From the NCBI GenBank assembly GCA_938034715.1, contig CALHMM010000060.1, forward strand, positions 1 through 17,607: a stretch of DNA of 17,607 bases, in the 5' to 3' direction. Under the pieces are notes generated by a model. It had not been told where the DNA came from. It was given only the letters and a program-made list of their open reading frames with translations, and did no database searches. This document shows positions 11,412 to 17,607 of the stretch, in pieces. The position numbers and the translations under genes are program-made. Position 1 is the first letter of the stretch. Every line of letters begins with the position of its first letter. Source of the stretch: Minisyncoccota bacterium. Lineage in GTDB: Bacteria > Patescibacteriota > Minisyncoccia > Moranbacterales > GCA-2747515.

Positions 11412-13481
11412 ATGGCAGCAAAAAAAACTTCTAAAAAGGCAACAACAACAAAAAAGACGTACGGAGCATCCTCGATCCAGGTACTCGAAGGCCTAGATCC
11501 GGTGCGAAAGCGTCCAGGAATGTATATTGGAGGCACAGGACTCACCGGACTGCATCATATGATCTGGGAAGTTGTAGATAATGCAATTGATGAGGCTATG
11601 GCAGGTCATGCAACAGCCTGTGAGGTAAAGATTTTACCTGGTAACATCATCCAAGTCACTGATAATGGGCGAGGAATACCAGTAGATAAACATCCTACTA
11701 CAAAGAAATCAACTCTTGAAACAGTTTTGACAATTCTCCATGCAGGAGGAAAATTTGGAGGTGAGGACTCTGGGTACAAGGTTTCTGGAGGTCTTCATGG
11801 TGTTGGTGTCTCAGTTGTGAATGCGCTTTCCGAATGGACGATAGCTGAGGTCAAACGAGATGGGAAGCTGCACAAACAAGAATACAAGCGCGGTAAGCCA
11901 AAAGGTCCTGTCAAAGCAGTTGGGAAATGCAAAAAAGATGACACGGGGACAACAATCACATTCAAACCAGATGATGAGATCTTTGAAGACACGACCTTTA
12001 ACTTTGACACGATCGTTAAGCACTTGCGAAATCAGGCCTACCTCACTAAAGCATTTCGCATTAGTATCCAAGATCTCAGGCAAGTAATAGACGAGGGTGA
12101 TTCTTACAAAGCGAAGAGGCATGGGTTTTACTTTGACGCAGGAATCATTTCTTTTGTGAAATTTCTCAATAGAGGAAAGACAACAAAAAATTCCATCCCT
12201 TTTTATGTTGAAAAAACAACGGACGATGTGGCAGTTGAAATATCCTTACAGTACACTGATTCATTTACGGAAAAACTCCATGCTTTCGCAAATAACGTCG
12301 CAAATCCTGATGGAGGAACCCACGTTGCAGGATTTCGCGCTGCTCTGACTCGTACGCTGAACAATTACGCACGCAAAAATAACATCCTCAAAGAAAAAGA
12401 CGATAACCTCACAGCAGACGACATGCGAGAAGGCTTGACATGTGTTTTGAATGTAAAAATTGCAGATCCGCAGTTCGAGGGTCAAACCAAGGGTAAGCTA
12501 AATAACGTAGAGGTGCGTGGAGCAGTTGCCTCAGTGGTAAACGAGGAACTCACCGAATACCTAGAACAAAATCCAAAAGACGCCAAGGCAATCATTGAAA
12601 AATGTCTGCTCACAGCTAGGGCAAGAACTGCTGCTAGAGCAGCAAAAGATGCCGTTTTGAGAAAAGGAGCGCTGGAAGGTATGACACTCCCAGGAAAACT
12701 CTCTGACTGTTCAACAAGAAAAGCTGAAGATGCCGAGCTCTATATTGTAGAGGGGGATTCTGCTGGAGGGAGCGCAAAGCAAGGACGTGACCGACACTTT
12801 CAAGCAATTCTCCCACTTCGCGGCAAACTAGTAAACGTAGAAAAAACGACACTAGATAAAATCGTAAAAGCTGATTCCCTCAAGCCAATGATTATAGCGC
12901 TCGGCGTAGGGATCGGGGAAGCGCTCAATCTAGATAAGTTGCGTTATCACAAGATCATCCTGATGGCAGATGCGGATGTGGATGGTAGTCACATTCGTAC
13001 TTTACTGCTGACATTTTTCTTTCGACAGTTCAGAGAATTAATTGAGAAAGGACATGTATACATAGCCCAGCCACCGCTCTATCAAATCAAAAAAGGGAAA
13101 CAGATCGAGTATGCCTATATCGAAGAAGACAAAACACGTATTCTGAAAGAAATGGGTGTCAGCGACGACGAAGTTTCTGAAGAGGTAGAAGGAGAAGAGC
13201 CAGATGGAGCAGCACAAGATTTGCAGGCCGAGGAAACGCAAGAAAAAAAGGCCAAGTCAAAAAAAGTAAACATTCAGCGATACAAGGGGTTAGGTGAGAT
13301 GAATCCTGAACAACTATGGGAGACAACGATGGATCCTTCTACGAGAAAGATGATGCAAGTAACAATCGAAGATGCAGAAGCAGCAGAAAATGTCTTTGAA
13401 CTTCTCATGGGTGCTGAGGTAGCCCCACGTAAACATTTCATTCAAACGCACGCCAAAAGTGTTGAAAACATCGATGTTTAA
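11412..13481 (+). CDS. gyrB: DNA gyrase subunit B
   Basis: ATPase subunit of the type IIA topoisomerase that supercoils DNA. At 689 residues it is the short form lacking the E. coli-type insertion. A lysine-rich N-terminus (1-15) precedes the GHKL ATPase domain, with Glu53 in EVVDNAIDEA, the DNGRGIP motif near 79-85 and a glycine-rich ATP lid (GGLHGVGVSVVNALS). The transducer follows, then the TOPRIM domain with EGDSAGGSAKQGRD (from Glu447) and DADVDGSHI (from Asp520), and the C-terminal QRYKGLGEMNPEQLWETTMD. ParE is the alternative, but the sequence as a whole looks GyrB-like; no gyrA is in the window to settle it. An unusual acidic then lysine-rich insert (about 580-617) sits just before the QRYKGLGEM motif. 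Confidence 0.92.
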   Translation: MAAKKTSKKATTTKKTYGASSIQVLEGLDPVRKRPGMYIGGTGLTGLHHMIWEVVDNAIDEAMAGHATACEVKILPGNIIQVTDNGRGIPVDKHPTTKKSTLETVLTILHAGGKFGGEDSGYKVSGGLHGVGVSVVNALSEWTIAEVKRDGKLHKQEYKRGKPKGPVKAVGKCKKDDTGTTITFKPDDEIFEDTTFNFDTIVKHLRNQAYLTKAFRISIQDLRQVIDEGDSYKAKRHGFYFDAGIISFVKFLNRGKTTKNSIPFYVEKTTDDVAVEISLQYTDSFTEKLHAFANNVANPDGGTHVAGFRAALTRTLNNYARKNNILKEKDDNLTADDMREGLTCVLNVKIADPQFEGQTKGKLNNVEVRGAVASVVNEELTEYLEQNPKDAKAIIEKCLLTARARTAARAAKDAVLRKGALEGMTLPGKLSDCSTRKAEDAELYIVEGDSAGGSAKQGRDRHFQAILPLRGKLVNVEKTTLDKIVKADSLKPMIIALGVGIGEALNLDKLRYHKIILMADADVDGSHIRTLLLTFFFRQFRELIEKGHVYIAQPPLYQIKKGKQIEYAYIEEDKTRILKEMGVSDDEVSEEVEGEEPDGAAQDLQAEETQEKKAKSKKVNIQRYKGLGEMNPEQLWETTMDPSTRKMMQVTIEDAEAAENVFELLMGAEVAPRKHFIQTHAKSVENIDV

Positions 13482-13527
13482 ACTAGATGATAGTTGAAGA
13501 CGTAATTGGAAAACGTAAACCAAAGGA

Positions 13528-14304
13528 ATGAGTCATCGTGAATTTGCCGTAACAACAGCCAAGAAGGCTAGTGTCATAATGCGCAAGTATTTTCGTAGTA
13601 CTGAAAATCTCAAAGATTGGAAATTAGATGATACGCCAGTTACAATTGCTGATCGGGAAATTAACGAATATGTAGCGACCGAAATAAGACAGATGTATCC
13701 TACGTATGGCTTTATCGGAGAAGAGGGTAGCATGTACAACGATGAAAACTACGTCTGGGTTTGCGATCCAATTGATGGCACAAGATCTTATGCGCGAGGA
13801 ATACCGGTGGCGACATTTTCTCTTGCTCTACTGAAAGACGGAGAGCCAATCCTCGGTGTAGTCTACCAACCTTTCGTAGATGAAATGTACATAGGCGAAA
13901 AAGGCAAAGGCTCTTCTCTCAATGGAAAGAAAATACACGTGTCTTCTATTTCGCAAATAGATAAGGAGGTAATCCTTGCTTGTCCCACACACAGGGTAAA
14001 TGCACCTGTCCAATTAGAGTCAAAACTAATTGAGCTAGCAAAATTTGGAGCAAACACATACAATTACGGAAGCGGAGCATACAACGCAGTCTTAGTTGCG
14101 CGAGGTTCAGTAGAAGGAACAATCTTTCCATGGAGTCACTGCTGGGATATGGCCGCAGCTAAAGTTATCATAGAAGAGGCTGGCGGCAAGACATCAGGCA
14201 TTTTTGGAGGGAAGCAAAAGTACAACCAAGACATTCAGGGATTTATTGGTAGTAATGGTTTACTGCACGAAAACTTTTTGATAGGAAATCCAAAAAACTC
14301 ATAA
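13528..14304 (+). CDS. Inositol-monophosphatase-family phosphatase
   Basis: A 258-residue Mg2+-dependent phosphatase of the IMPase superfamily. Metal-site residues are visible: Asp42 (TIADREI), Glu65-Glu66 (GFIGEEGS), Asp80 and Asp83 in DPIDGTRSYARGIP (family DPIDGTxNF), and Asp207 in HCWDMAAAKVIIEEAGG. Substrates in this family include inositol phosphates, PAP (CysQ), histidinol phosphate and fructose 1,6-bisphosphate; the sequence does not decide among them, although RSYARGIP in place of xNFxHGxP is closer to the histidinol-phosphatase-like and CysQ-like branches. The start ATG 13528 directly follows AAAGGA, too near to serve as a normal ribosome-binding site. It lies 46 bases behind gyrB, with no terminator between, so co-transcription is likely. 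The stop is TAA. Confidence 0.85.
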   Translation: MSHREFAVTTAKKASVIMRKYFRSTENLKDWKLDDTPVTIADREINEYVATEIRQMYPTYGFIGEEGSMYNDENYVWVCDPIDGTRSYARGIPVATFSLALLKDGEPILGVVYQPFVDEMYIGEKGKGSSLNGKKIHVSSISQIDKEVILACPTHRVNAPVQLESKLIELAKFGANTYNYGSGAYNAVLVARGSVEGTIFPWSHCWDMAAAKVIIEEAGGKTSGIFGGKQKYNQDIQGFIGSNGLLHENFLIGNPKNS

Positions 14305-14341
14305 AAATCCAGATAATGCAGTAGCTAGATACGTGTATAAG

Positions 14342-14350
14342 TGGTAAAAT
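14342..14350 (+). promoter_or_regulatory. Extended -10 promoter of the CBS gene
   Basis: TGGTAAAAT at 14342-14350 fits the TGn extended -10 form (hexamer TAAAAT). The start would be near 14357, giving a leader of about 14 bases that is almost pure A and carries no Shine-Dalgarno site. No -35 is seen. Confidence 0.4.
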
Positions 14351-14370
14351 AAAAAAAACAAAAAACATCA

Positions 14371-15021
14371 ATGAAGATCAAACACCTCATGACAAAAGGT
14401 GAACTACTGACTGTCGGCCCATTCACACCCATCCTTACAGCAGTGGACATCCTAGTTCAAAAAAGATTTAATGGAGTACCTGTTGTCGATAAAGATGGTA
14501 TTCTCAAAGGTATTCTCACACAGCATGATATGATGCTACGCGGATCAGATATGCACTTGCCAACTCTCATCCGCATACTAAATGATGTTGGCACATATCG
14601 ACGGGATAAAAAATTCCTTAGCCAGGACATGAGAGAAATATCTCAAATGAAAACGTCGGATATTATGAATGCTAATCCAATGACATTATCTCCAGAGGCT
14701 CCGGTTGAGGATGCCCTTAGGCTATTCTCAGAACATCACGATGTAAATCCCCTTCTGATTGTAGAGGAGAACAAGAAACTTGTTGGGATTCTCAGTAGGT
14801 ACGATATGTTGAAACTCTTCGGTGAACAATCTACCGTTGAACACGAGCCACACTCGCCAGACAGAGAGATTGACCGCCAGATGCGAGAGACACTTCCAGG
14901 ATTTCAAAACAAGTTTGTCTTTGTGAGTAGAATGCGAACAACGCAGTGGTTGTTCATCAGCTTCGGATTCGGTATCGTCGGATTTGTTTCAGCATTGTTA
15001 TTCATGCTACGTTTTGTCTAG
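14371..15021 (+). CDS. CBS-domain-pair protein with C-terminal membrane anchor
   Basis: A 216-residue protein with two CBS domains, which bind adenine nucleotides and act as energy or ligand sensors. CBS1 spans about residues 2-56 (HLMTKGELLTVGPFTPILTA, VDKDGILKGILTQHDMM), CBS2 about 95-149 (TSDIMNANPMTLSPEAPVED, KKLVGILSRYDMLKLF). A 38-residue link holds several Arg/Lys (YRRDKKFLSQD). After CBS2 a charged segment (150-190) leads to one hydrophobic helix at 192-214 (WLFISFGFGIVGFVSALLFM) near the C-terminus, so the CBS pair is tethered to the membrane, probably facing the cytoplasm. Usually CBS pairs are fused to a channel, transporter or IMPDH; here no effector domain is present, so it likely acts on a partner. 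No obvious partner is adjacent. Confidence 0.82.
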   Translation: MKIKHLMTKGELLTVGPFTPILTAVDILVQKRFNGVPVVDKDGILKGILTQHDMMLRGSDMHLPTLIRILNDVGTYRRDKKFLSQDMREISQMKTSDIMNANPMTLSPEAPVEDALRLFSEHHDVNPLLIVEENKKLVGILSRYDMLKLFGEQSTVEHEPHSPDREIDRQMRETLPGFQNKFVFVSRMRTTQWLFISFGFGIVGFVSALLFMLRFV

Positions 15022-15094
15022 ATGGTAAGATCATCGTAAGAATACTTGATAGAAATTCTCTCGACTGATATACAAAAAATTGTTGATAACTTTT

Positions 15095-15123
15095 TTGACA
15101 AACACCCCTCAGTTTATTACGAT
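15095..15123 (+). promoter_or_regulatory. Promoter of the peptidoglycan-binding gene
   Basis: TTGACA (15095-15100, consensus), a 17-base spacer and TACGAT (15118-15123). The start is expected near 15130, giving a leader of about 34 bases with only a weak AAAGAAA ahead of the ATG. It probably drives both the peptidoglycan-binding and HhH genes up to the terminator at 16163. Confidence 0.65.
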
Positions 15124-15163
15124 AAATATATAAACAAATAGACTTAGTCGCTAAAGAAATCTT

Positions 15164-15715
15164 ATGTCAAAAATGTCATGGGTAATTATAGCTATGATTA
15201 TCTGGGCGCTAGTGAGTAGTTATTGGTATTGCAGACTACAGGCCGTCTGCACTCAAGCACCCGCTCCAGTAGCTGTAGTTAATAAAAATGTAAATAGCAA
15301 CGACACTGTAAAAGTGCAGCAGCCCATCAAAGAAGTTCCCAAGGAAGTCGCCCAGCCAGAACCAGAACCAGAACCGATTAAACAAGAAGAGTTAACCGCA
15401 CCCGTAGAAGTTCCAAAAATAGATCAGAAGTGTACAGATTATTTGGATGGGAATCTCAAGCCAGGAAGTAGTGCAAATACGAAACAGGTGGCTACAAAGG
15501 TTGAAGAATTCTTGAATAAATATGAGAATACCAACCTCACAGTAGATGGGATATATGGATCACAGGACGTTCAAGCAGTGAATGCATTTCAGCAAAAGTA
15601 CGCTACTGAAATACTTAGACCACTTGGTCTAGCTGGACCTACCGGTAATGTACTTGGATCAACAAGGGCACACATTAATAAGTTGTACTGTCAAAACTTT
15701 GACAAGCAACAGTAA
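15164..15715 (+). CDS. Membrane-anchored peptidoglycan-binding-like protein
   Basis: A 183-residue protein with an N-terminal membrane helix (5-22, SWVIIAMIIWALVSSYWY), a low-complexity Pro/Glu/Lys/Val linker (about 53-86, with a PEPEPEPIK run), and a C-terminal domain (about 88-176) of the PG_binding_1 type. The diagnostic part is EEFLNKYENTNLTVDGIYGS then QDVQAVNAFQQKYA, matching the family's LTVDGxFGPxTxxAVxxFQxxxG, and a final LGSTRAHINKLYC. Cys90 and Cys176 bracket the domain and could form a disulfide outside the cell. The linker would bridge membrane and cell wall. No catalytic domain is present, so it is a tether or binding protein. It has a good promoter upstream and is followed after 19 bases by the HhH gene. 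Confidence 0.75.
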   Translation: MSKMSWVIIAMIIWALVSSYWYCRLQAVCTQAPAPVAVVNKNVNSNDTVKVQQPIKEVPKEVAQPEPEPEPIKQEELTAPVEVPKIDQKCTDYLDGNLKPGSSANTKQVATKVEEFLNKYENTNLTVDGIYGSQDVQAVNAFQQKYATEILRPLGLAGPTGNVLGSTRAHINKLYCQNFDKQQ

Positions 15716-15734
15716 TTATACTAACTAAAAAGAT

Positions 15735-16139
15735 ATGTTTGATTTTCTTACAAATGGATGTGGGCTCGGTGAAATACTCTTCATGCTTGCCGTTGCAGCA
15801 CTCTTAGGATGGTTATTGCGTCACTTTATGGGGGACGGAGATCGCCAAGAGGCGCAACCCATAGCCGGAGCTGGGGCATTGAGTACAGACAACAATGATT
15901 TAAAAGTCGTGGAGGGCATTGGTCCAAAGATCGAAGAACTTCTTAAAGCTGATGGGATAAATACCTGGGCTATGCTAGCTAGTGTAGATGCGAACAGGCT
16001 ACAGGGCATTCTCGATGCAGCAGGAAACCGTTTCAAGATGCACGATCCTAGAACATGGCCTGAGCAGGCAGAAATGGCCCACGAGGGAAAATGGGACGAG
16101 CTAAAAGAATATCAAGATTTCCTTTCAGGCGGAAGGTAA
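15735..16139 (+). CDS. Membrane-anchored helix-hairpin-helix protein
   Basis: A 134-residue protein. One hydrophobic helix (about 11-32, LGEILFMLAVAALLGWLLRH) is followed by a short linker and a helix-hairpin-helix domain from residue 55: DLKVVEGIGPKIEELLKADG, INTWAMLASVDANRLQGILD, then AGNRFKMHDPRTWPEQAEMA and KWDELKEYQDFLSGGR. The GIGPKIEELL hairpin is the DNA-binding type, and the C-terminal DPxTWPxQAxxAxxGKWDELxxxQ block is a conserved extension I recall from uncharacterised HhH proteins and from extended L21-like proteins of Bacteroidetes. Similar folds also act in protein contacts, so DNA binding is inference. The order, membrane helix first, would place HhH in the cytoplasm. It is co-directional with and 19 bases behind the peptidoglycan-binding gene and ends at a strong terminator. 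Confidence 0.75.
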   Translation: MFDFLTNGCGLGEILFMLAVAALLGWLLRHFMGDGDRQEAQPIAGAGALSTDNNDLKVVEGIGPKIEELLKADGINTWAMLASVDANRLQGILDAAGNRFKMHDPRTWPEQAEMAHEGKWDELKEYQDFLSGGR

Positions 16140-16162
16140 AAAACAATACATGCGTGTCTTTG

Positions 16163-16196
16163 ACCTGTCACTTCTGAGTGACAGGTTTTGTTTTTG
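16163..16196 (+). terminator. Rho-independent terminator
   Basis: ACCTGTCACT (16163-16172), loop TCTG, AGTGACAGGT (16177-16186), followed by TTTGTTTTTG. A perfect 10-bp stem with a T-rich tail, 24 bases after the HhH stop. Confidence 0.88.
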
Positions 16197-16224
16197 AAGC
16201 CGCGAGTACAAACAGACATCTCAT

Positions 16225-16232
16225 GATATAAT
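16225..16232 (+). promoter_or_regulatory. Extended -10 promoter of gap
   Basis: TATAAT at 16227-16232 with TGA-like bases directly before it (ATGATATAAT) gives a consensus extended -10. The start is expected near 16239, giving a 28-base A-rich leader without a Shine-Dalgarno site. The hexamer 17 bases upstream is a poor -35. Confidence 0.5.
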
Positions 16233-16266
16233 GAGTAAAGAAAGTAAATAAATCAAATATAAACAG

Positions 16267-17274
16267 ATGAAAACCAAAATTGCCATCAACGGATTTGGTC
16301 GCATTGGGCGCGCGGCGTTTCGCATTCTTCACGATAATGAAGATGTGGAGATCGTAGCAATTAATGATCTCACAGATAATAAGACACTAGCACATCTTCT
16401 GAAGTATGATAGTGTTTTTCGTAAGTTCGATGGATCAGTAAAGTTGAGTGACGACGGCATTGAAGTAAATGGAAAAAATTATCAGATTCTCTCAAATAGA
16501 AATCCTGGAGAGCTACCATGGAAGGAACTTGAAATAGACGTTGTATTAGAATGTACAGGATTTTTTGTAAAAGACGGTGCTGCGCATGCACATATAGATG
16601 CAGGTGCAAAACGTGTGATCCTTAGCGCTCCTGCAAAAGGCGACGATGCGAGCACATCTACACATGTACTTGGTGTTAGTGAGCCAGATAATGAATCGCA
16701 AACAATAATTTCAAATGCTTCATGCACCACCAATTCGATCGCTCCAGTAGCACAAATCATGTATGACACGTTCGGTGTCGAGAAAGCCTTGATGACAACA
16801 ATTCATTCATACACAGCGACTCAAAAATTACAGGATGGACCAGATAAGGATTTGCGAAAAGCTCGGGCTGCAGCTCAGAATATTATCCCTACAACAACAG
16901 GTGCAGCCATAGCAACCACAAAGGTAATCCCCGAACTTGTAGGAAAATTTGACGGTATGGCAGTGCGAGTTCCTACAATAGATGTCTCACTTAGTGATTT
17001 CACATTTGTCCTCTCGAAAGAGGTGACAGTCGACGATGTAAATAATGCCTTCAAAGAGGCCGCAAGTGGAAAATATCGTGGAATCCTCGGTGTCAGTGAT
17101 GAACCACTTGTTTCTACTGATTACATAGGCAATCCTCTTTCTAGTACGGTAGATTTGGCCTTCACGAAGGTAGTCGGTGGAGACTTAGTGAAGGTGCTGA
17201 CATGGTATGACAACGAGTGGGGGTATGCAAACAGGCTGTGTGACATGGCCAAAAAAGTTGGCAAGTCACTTTAA
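16267..17274 (+). CDS. gap: Glyceraldehyde-3-phosphate dehydrogenase, type I
   Basis: Oxidises glyceraldehyde 3-phosphate to 1,3-bisphosphoglycerate in glycolysis. At 335 residues it is standard length. The NAD-binding domain starts KIAINGFGRIGRAAFRI (4-20). The active site is Cys153 in SNASCTTNS, with His180 in TTIHSYTATQ as the base. The phosphate-binding TTTGAA, the catalytic-domain RVPT and the C-terminal WYDNEWGYANRL are all present. Asp34 (AINDLT) and the Pro in LQDGPDKDLRKAR correspond to the Asp32/Pro188 pair that favours NAD over NADP in the Bacillus enzyme, so an NAD-dependent glycolytic form is inferred. It is monocistronic, between the terminator at 16163 and the hairpin at 17293. 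No pgk follows, unlike many bacterial gap-pgk operons. Confidence 0.97.
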   Translation: MKTKIAINGFGRIGRAAFRILHDNEDVEIVAINDLTDNKTLAHLLKYDSVFRKFDGSVKLSDDGIEVNGKNYQILSNRNPGELPWKELEIDVVLECTGFFVKDGAAHAHIDAGAKRVILSAPAKGDDASTSTHVLGVSEPDNESQTIISNASCTTNSIAPVAQIMYDTFGVEKALMTTIHSYTATQKLQDGPDKDLRKARAAAQNIIPTTTGAAIATTKVIPELVGKFDGMAVRVPTIDVSLSDFTFVLSKEVTVDDVNNAFKEAASGKYRGILGVSDEPLVSTDYIGNPLSSTVDLAFTKVVGGDLVKVLTWYDNEWGYANRLCDMAKKVGKSL

Positions 17275-17292
17275 AGAAAATGATCAAGTCAA

Positions 17293-17322
17293 TCAAAAAA
17301 CTGCATTTAGGCAGTTTTTTGA
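17293..17322. terminator. Symmetric terminator after gap
   Basis: TCAAAAAACTGC (17293-17304), loop ATTTAG, GCAGTTTTTTGA (17311-17322). A perfect 12-bp inverted repeat whose right arm supplies the T-run on the plus strand and whose left arm does so on the minus strand, so it could stop transcription from both sides. It lies 18 bases past the gap stop. Confidence 0.8.
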
Positions 17323-17423
17323 TGCGCAAAAAATGTACTCCACATCATCGAAAGGATAAAGTTAAGAGAAGTTTCTCAGAGATTTGAATGGCAAAGATAG
17401 TGATCTAAGTTTTTTCGCACATT

Positions 17424-17452
17424 TTGACAAAAAATATCGCATGTGATACTAT
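17424..17452 (+). promoter_or_regulatory. Promoter of the right-end exported protein
   Basis: TTGACA (17424-17429, consensus), a 17-base spacer and TACTAT (17447-17452), with TGTGA just ahead of the -10. The start is expected near 17459, giving a leader of about 63 bases. A weaker set (TTGACA at about 17473) follows within the leader. Between the terminator (17322) and this promoter I see nothing else. Confidence 0.7.
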
Positions 17453-17521
17453 AATTCGTTATTTTCAGATAATTGACATCTGGATTAGCATGATACTGTA
17501 CTAATCAACCATCATATCTAT

Positions 17522-17607
17522 ATGAAAAATGTGATCCTTTTAGTGTTTGTAGCAACACTTATACTAACTCCAGCAATAGTCACGCCAGTAGAAGCTACGT
17601 ATTTTTC
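17522..17607 (+). CDS. Exported protein, N-terminal fragment
   Basis: The ATG at 17522 opens 28 codons that run off the right edge. They encode a clear signal peptide: MKNVILLVFVATLILTPAIV, then TPVEA and TYF, with a probable signal peptidase I site after VEA. A consensus promoter lies 70 bases upstream, which supports a real gene. No Shine-Dalgarno site is visible (the bases before ATG are CATATCTAT). Its family cannot be told from 28 residues. Confidence 0.6.
   Translation, partial: MKNVILLVFVATLILTPAIVTPVEATYF

Noticed and set aside
11811..12122. Reverse-strand frame of about 100 codons inside gyrB
   Set aside because: It is a shadow of a conserved coding region, without start signals or recognisable sequence.
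11412..13481. ParE instead of GyrB
   Set aside because: Overall motifs and length look like GyrB of short-form bacteria; ParE remains possible only in principle because no gyrA/parC is visible.

Overview
The window reads as a piece of a small, moderately AT-rich bacterial chromosome, most likely from the Candidate Phyla Radiation (Patescibacteria). This lineage call is an inference from several traits: densely packed single-copy core genes without classical operon order; short versions of enzymes (RuvX/YqgF, type I methionine aminopeptidase, triosephosphate isomerase); a four-helix membrane protein and a peptidoglycan-binding protein of kinds I associate with this group; and few strong Shine-Dalgarno sites. 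Of 21 visible gene ends, 11 use TAA, 8 TAG and only 2 TGA. Those two TGA ends sit where homology ends, so the UGA=glycine code of Gracilibacteria/Absconditabacteria is unlikely.

Left part (1-3538): the C-terminal end of an ApbE-like FAD:protein FMN transferase; a convergent zinc-ribbon Nudix hydrolase; then, divergent from Nudix, a lipoprotein alpha/beta-hydrolase with a tiny membrane protein directly behind it; and an MFS-type transporter.

Middle part (3542-6547): an island of exported proteins. On the minus strand lies a secreted protein with three repeats spaced exactly 50 residues apart, resembling DUF5648 (carbohydrate-enzyme-associated), fused to a polysaccharide-lyase-14-like domain that keeps the expected catalytic residues. 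Next to it, on the plus strand, are a small hydrophobic protein, a hypothetical lipoprotein and a hypothetical secreted protein. The last two each have a clear TTGACx-17-TAGTAT promoter and a hairpin terminator.

Right part (6689-17607): housekeeping genes, all on the plus strand. These are map, a ruvX-like gene, an ALG5/DPM1-type glycosyltransferase, a galT-like nucleotidyltransferase, tpiA, a four-helix membrane protein, gyrB, an inositol-monophosphatase-family enzyme, a membrane-anchored CBS-pair protein, a membrane-anchored peptidoglycan-binding protein with a membrane HhH protein, and gap. The start of one more exported protein runs off the right end. tpiA and gap belong to lower glycolysis; galT-like and the GT2 enzyme point to sugar-nucleotide and glycan work; the peptidoglycan-binding and lipoprotein genes serve the envelope.

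Two signals cut across the window. Many genes carry an extended -10 element (TGTGnTAnnAT or TGnTATAAT). In several, the -10 lies so close to the ATG that the transcript would begin at or within a few bases of the start codon, which suggests frequent leaderless mRNAs. I see no CRISPR array, rRNA, tRNA, transposase or recognisable defence system. The largest gene-free stretch is 17275-17521 (247 bases), which holds a terminator and a promoter.
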